Source of the DNA: Tubiluchus corallicola
Lineage: Eukaryota > Priapulida > Priapulimorpha > Priapulimorphida > Tubiluchidae
Direction: 5' to 3'
Length of the DNA stretch: 64,000 nucleotides
NCBI GenBank assembly: GCA_030141605.1
Contig: JAQGDQ010000354.1
Span: 1-64,000 of the forward strand
Part shown: positions 63,715 to 64,000 of the stretch, piece by piece
Layout: the number at the start of each line of letters is the position of its first letter
Position numbering within the stretch: the first letter of the stretch is position 1
Position numbers and translations under genes: made by a program
Notes under the pieces: model-generated
What the model was told of the DNA's origin: nothing
Seen by the model: only the letters and a program-made list of their open reading frames with translations
Database searches by the model: none

Positions 63715-64000
63715 GGTAGTTCGTGTATAGGTACTCTGGAACTGCAGCACCCCCTATTTTCACTCAGTATTATCGATAATATTTAATTATAATAATTAGT
63801 CTTTTTTCTTTAGTTCTTTCTTTATACTTATACGGAACCAGAGCATGTGAGGGTAGTACTGTTTGCTTCACAGCCCAGCACAGTGGTGTGTTTGGCTGTT
63901 GTGCTCACATGTCTAAGATAAAACACTGTATGCTGCACTGCTGACATTTGCTGCTAGGTAGAGAAAGTGCTGTCGCTCACACAGTTTGTTGTCAGTTGTC
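63715..64000. other. No gene recognised
   Basis: Remaining P450 reductase intron 8 within the window; no exon motif of the FAD domain seen. Confidence 0.4.

Overview
The window is AT-rich, intron-rich animal nuclear DNA with three protein-coding genes that can be followed exon by exon. It probably comes from a non-insect, likely marine, invertebrate. The reasons are GT-AG introns of 0.1-6.7 kb, a selenocysteine-type thioredoxin reductase ending Gly-Cys-Sec-Gly, 5S-rRNA-derived and tRNA-derived SINEs, a Penelope-like element, several LINE 3' ends and very many short inverted-repeat (MITE) elements. I cannot name the species or phylum.

Layout. Positions 1-8470 hold no gene I can support; they contain MITEs, a 0.6 kb CAA/CAG tract, a Penelope-like fragment and a tandem hairpin repeat. 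A two-exon secreted group III phospholipase A2-like gene runs on + (8478-9166 and 15923-16124). Its 6.7 kb intron is filled by a hAT-type MITE, LTR-like repeats and a 1.3 kb 23-mer minisatellite. Positions 16125-19600 are repeats that lie in the 3' flank of the next gene.

Thioredoxin reductase lies on the minus strand (44096 down to 19610). Sixteen exons, including a 20-nt microexon, join in perfect phase to 527 residues: an N-terminal basic presequence, the Cys-Val-Asn-Val-Gly-Cys redox site, a C-terminal His-Glu pair and TGC-TGA-GGA-TAA. NADPH-cytochrome P450 reductase starts 1.2 kb away on + (45291). Its first eight exons (45291-62434, about 375 residues) give the membrane anchor, the FMN domain and the start of the FAD domain; the rest lies beyond the window. 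The two NADPH-dependent flavoenzymes are head-to-head and may share a promoter region.

Most remaining sequence is mobile or tandem-repeat DNA inside introns. Notable items are: 5S-headed SINEs, two of them tail-to-tail; three solo LTRs that each keep a perfect heat-shock-element trimer; a hairpin-bearing element with variable numbers of internal 0.13 kb repeats; a MITE nested inside another MITE; decayed copies of two P450-reductase exons; and a frameshifted WHEP-domain exon of a tRNA synthetase, still with splice sites, inside the thioredoxin reductase gene. No prokaryote-type operon, CRISPR array or complete autonomous transposon was seen.
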